Shown here piece by piece: positions 60,965 to 64,000 of a stretch of 64,000 nt of DNA. The first letter of the stretch is position 1. Every line of letters starts with the position of its first letter. The notes below the pieces were generated by a model. That model was given only the letters and a program-made list of their open reading frames with translations. It was not told where the DNA came from and ran no database searches. This stretch comes from Pelodictyon luteolum (GTDB taxonomy: Bacteria > Bacteroidota > Chlorobiia > Chlorobiales > Chlorobiaceae): the NCBI GenBank assembly GCA_020721225.1, contig DYNE01000008.1, positions 1 through 64,000 on the forward strand, written 5' to 3'. A program made the translations under genes and the position numbers.

Positions 60965-63900
60965 ATGCCGCAAAAATTTCCCGAATATTCCACCGGTATC
61001 TCTTACAGCTCTGTTGAGTCGGAGGTGCTGACGTACTGGAATGACCATCAGATTTTCAGAAAAACTCTCGAAGATCGTTCTGCCGCAAAGGTTTTTTCGT
61101 TTTATGAAGGCCCTCCGACGGTTAACGGCAAACCTGGCGTGCATCATGTATTCAGTCGTACGATCAAGGATGTCGTCTGCCGTTACAAGACCATGCAGGG
61201 TTACCAGGTTCCCCGGAAAGCGGGATGGGATACGCATGGGCTTCCGGTGGAAATTGCCGTTGAGAAAAAACTCGGCCTGAAGAACAAGTCGCAGGTCGTG
61301 GAGTACGGAGAAGGGGAGTTCAACACCGAAGCGAGGGGGCTGGTCTATCATCATATCGACGACAACCGCGAAGGGTGGGGAAAGCTGACCGAGCAGATGG
61401 GGTACTGGGTAGATATGGATGACCCGTATATTACCTGTACGAACAATTATATCGAATCGGTCTGGTGGGCGTTAAAAACTATTTTCGACAAAGGACTGAT
61501 CTATAAAGACTACAAGATCGTCCCGCAGGATCCCAAATCGGAGACGGTGCTGAGTTCCCATGAACTCGCCCTCGGTTACAAGGAGGTGAGTGATCCGAGC
61601 ATCTACGTGAAATTCCGAATCAGTGGCTCTCAGGAGAGCTTTCTGGTCTGGACAACCACGCCGTGGACTCTTATTTCAAACGTCGCACTTTGTATCGGCG
61701 CTGATATCGATTATGTCAAAGTCCGTCACAGCGTGACCGGCGAAGTGCTCATTCTTGCTCAGTCGCGTCTTCAGGTGCTGACGGAAAAGGATGAAAACGG
61801 AGAATCGCTCTGGCAGGTAACCGGAAGGGTGAAAGGCAGGGAGCTGGAGGGGATCGGGTACGAACCTCTTTTTACCTATCAGCAGCCGGAAAAACGGTGC
61901 TGGTACGTTACAACGGGTTCGTTCGTCTCTACCGAAGACGGTACAGGCATCGTGCATATCGCACCGGCATTCGGCGCTGACGACTACGAGCTTGCCCGGC
62001 AGTACGATCTGCCGATGCTGCAGCCGGTTGCCCGGAATGGCTGCTTCACCGCCGAGATTCCGGATTACGACGGCATGTTTTTCAAGGATGCCGATCCGCT
62101 GATCATAAGGCAGCTCAAGGACGCCGGCAAACTGTATCGCCGCGAGACCATCACGCACACCTATCCCTTCTCCTGGCGCTACGATGTGCCCGTCATCTAT
62201 TATGCAAGGGAGTCGTGGTATATCAGAACCACCGCGCTTGCCGGGCGGATGGTGGAGTTGAACAAAACCATCAACTGGTGCCCGCCGGAAATCGGCTCGG
62301 GCCGTTTCGGTAACTGGCTCGAAGAGAACAAGGATTGGGCTCTTTCGCGGGAGCGGTTCTGGGGTACTCCGCTCCCCTTATGGGTAGCTGAGGATTTCGC
62401 CATCGGTGACGACCTCTCTTCGGGCAGGATGTTCGCCGTCGGTTCGGTTGCCGAACTTCGCGAAGGGTTCATCGATATCGGCGACGAGCGCCACCTTCTC
62501 GGAGATGCGCTCGATCGTGGCCTTGTGGATCTCGACCTGCACAAGCCATTTGTGGACCGGATCTATTTTATCAGGGAGGGCAAGCGGTTCAACCGCACCC
62601 CCGAACTGGTGGATGTGTGGTTCGACAGCGGTTCCATGCCTTTTGCGCAGCTGCACTACCCGTTCGAGAACAGGGATGTTTTCGAAAAAACCTTTCCGGC
62701 GGATTTCATTGCTGAAGGGGTCGATCAGACCAGGGGCTGGTTCTACACCATGCACGCCATCGCAACCCTGATTTTCGATACGGTCGCCTATAAGAATCTG
62801 ATCGTGAACGGTCATATTCTTGATCGTGAAGGTCAGAAAATGTCGAAGTCGAAGGGCAATGTGGTCGATCCGTTCGAGACGATGCAGCGTTACGGCGCCG
62901 ATGCACTCCGGTGGTATCTGATGGTTTCAAGTCCTCCCTGGAGGCCGAAATCGTTCAATACGGCAGAGATCGAAGAGGAGCAGCGCAGGTTTTTCAGGGC
63001 ATTCATCAACAGTTACAATTTTTTTGTGCTCTACTCCAATGTGGACGGCTTTACCTATGCAGAGCCGGATATTGTCGTTCAGGAGCGTTCGGAGCTGGAT
63101 CGCTGGGTGCTTTCGTGCCTCAACACCCTTGTCGACAGCGTTACCAGGCGCATGGAACAGTATGACCTTACCGGAGCCGTCCGACTGATCAATGATTTTA
63201 CCGTTGACGATCTGTCGAACTGGTATATCAGGCGTTCCCGCAAGCGGTTCTGGAAGAGCGAAATGGGTACCGACAAGCTTGCCGCCTATCAGACGCTCTA
63301 TACCGCTCTTATGACGGTCGCCGAGCTGCTGGCCCCGTTCACTCCGTTTATCGCTGAAAAAATATATCAGAATCTTAATGGAATAAGCAGGAAAGCACCC
63401 TGGGAGTCGGTGCATCTTGCAACTTTTCCTGTCGCAGTCGGAACGCTGACCGATCTTCCGCTTGAGCGGCGCATGAAAAAAGCCCAGACCGTGACCTCCC
63501 TGGTGCGAACCATGCGCGAAAAAGCTTCGATCAAGGTGCGTCAGCCGCTCAAACGCATTCTTCTGGCGGTTTCCGATGAAGCCATGCGCCGGGAGTATGA
63601 GCTGGTGGCCGATATTATTGTCGATGAAGTCAATGTTCAGAAGATCGAGTATATCGAGGATGAGGGAACGGTGATCAGCAAGAAGGTGAAGCCTAATTTC
63701 AAGACGCTCGGCCCCCGTTACGGCAAGGATATGAAAGTTCTGGCCGATGCGATCAGACTGATGACTCACCGGCAGATCGCCCGGATCGAAAAAGAGGGGA
63801 AACTATCTCTTGAGTTCGATGGGCGGGTATTCGAGATTGAACGGCAGGATGTCGAGATCATGCATGAGGATATCGAGGGGTGGCTGGTAGCTTCCGACGA

Positions 63901-64000
63901 AGCCCAGGGTATTATGGTTGCGCTCGATACGGAAATGAACGAAGAGCTTGAAATGCTGGGTCTTGCGCGTGAACTGGTCAGCAGGATTCAATCTCTTCGG
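60965..64000 (+). CDS. ileS: Isoleucyl-tRNA synthetase, 3' end beyond window
   Basis: Manual translation [31 protein letters not shown]...[18 protein letters not shown]...GLPVEI...[12 protein letters not shown]; open to the window edge, so absent from the ORF track. Confidence 0.94.
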   Translation, partial: MPQKFPEYSTGISYSSVESEVLTYWNDHQIFRKTLEDRSAAKVFSFYEGPPTVNGKPGVHHVFSRTIKDVVCRYKTMQGYQVPRKAGWDTHGLPVEIAVEKKLGLKNKSQVVEYGEGEFNTEARGLVYHHIDDNREGWGKLTEQMGYWVDMDDPYITCTNNYIESVWWALKTIFDKGLIYKDYKIVPQDPKSETVLSSHELALGYKEVSDPSIYVKFRISGSQESFLVWTTTPWTLISNVALCIGADIDYVKVRHSVTGEVLILAQSRLQVLTEKDENGESLWQVTGRVKGRELEGIGYEPLFTYQQPEKRCWYVTTGSFVSTEDGTGIVHIAPAFGADDYELARQYDLPMLQPVARNGCFTAEIPDYDGMFFKDADPLIIRQLKDAGKLYRRETITHTYPFSWRYDVPVIYYARESWYIRTTALAGRMVELNKTINWCPPEIGSGRFGNWLEENKDWALSRERFWGTPLPLWVAEDFAIGDDLSSGRMFAVGSVAELREGFIDIGDERHLLGDALDRGLVDLDLHKPFVDRIYFIREGKRFNRTPELVDVWFDSGSMPFAQLHYPFENRDVFEKTFPADFIAEGVDQTRGWFYTMHAIATLIFDTVAYKNLIVNGHILDREGQKMSKSKGNVVDPFETMQRYGADALRWYLMVSSPPWRPKSFNTAEIEEEQRRFFRAFINSYNFFVLYSNVDGFTYAEPDIVVQERSELDRWVLSCLNTLVDSVTRRMEQYDLTGAVRLINDFTVDDLSNWYIRRSRKRFWKSEMGTDKLAAYQTLYTALMTVAELLAPFTPFIAEKIYQNLNGISRKAPWESVHLATFPVAVGTLTDLPLERRMKKAQTVTSLVRTMREKASIKVRQPLKRILLAVSDEAMRREYELVADIIVDEVNVQKIEYIEDEGTVISKKVKPNFKTLGPRYGKDMKVLADAIRLMTHRQIARIEKEGKLSLEFDGRVFEIERQDVEIMHEDIEGWLVASDEAQGIMVALDTEMNEELEMLGLARELVSRIQSLR

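Overview
The window looks like chromosomal DNA from a green sulfur bacterium (Chlorobiaceae). This rests on gene content: a BciB-like 8-vinyl reductase, a CsmB/CsmF-like chlorosome envelope protein, and the overall gene style. I did not assign a species. Most of the window is ordinary housekeeping: deaD, a beta-CASP MBL protein, xer recombinase, rsmB, metY-metX behind a SAM-I riboswitch, serS, radC, mtnA/PNP, lspA, aroE, uvrC, pyrB, hypABFCDE, rml genes, galE, manC, and an ileS that runs off the right edge. A same-strand respiratory island (17449-28054) carries ccoNOQP-ccoG-fixH-ccoI-ccoS-safE followed by cydAB. The least explained signals are non-coding or selfish-looking. (i) A four-helix-bundle (S23-type) ORF between hypF and hypC starts and stops inside a heptamer (ATTGATA/ATGGATA) satellite, which also supplies the hypF stop codon. 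(ii) Two oppositely oriented ~200 bp intergenic elements (12.5 kb and 17.2 kb) are built from GAGTAT motifs about 24-25 bp apart, separated by partly palindromic spacers. (iii) A 45 bp exact repeat (11-55 and 17079-17123) has a partial inverted copy that brackets a 249 bp segment. (iv) A 143 bp inverted-repeat-closed, hairpin-rich segment lies immediately upstream of a HEPN-domain gene. A TPR gene at the left edge carries a frameshift. All calls come from reading the sequence and translations; no database search was run.
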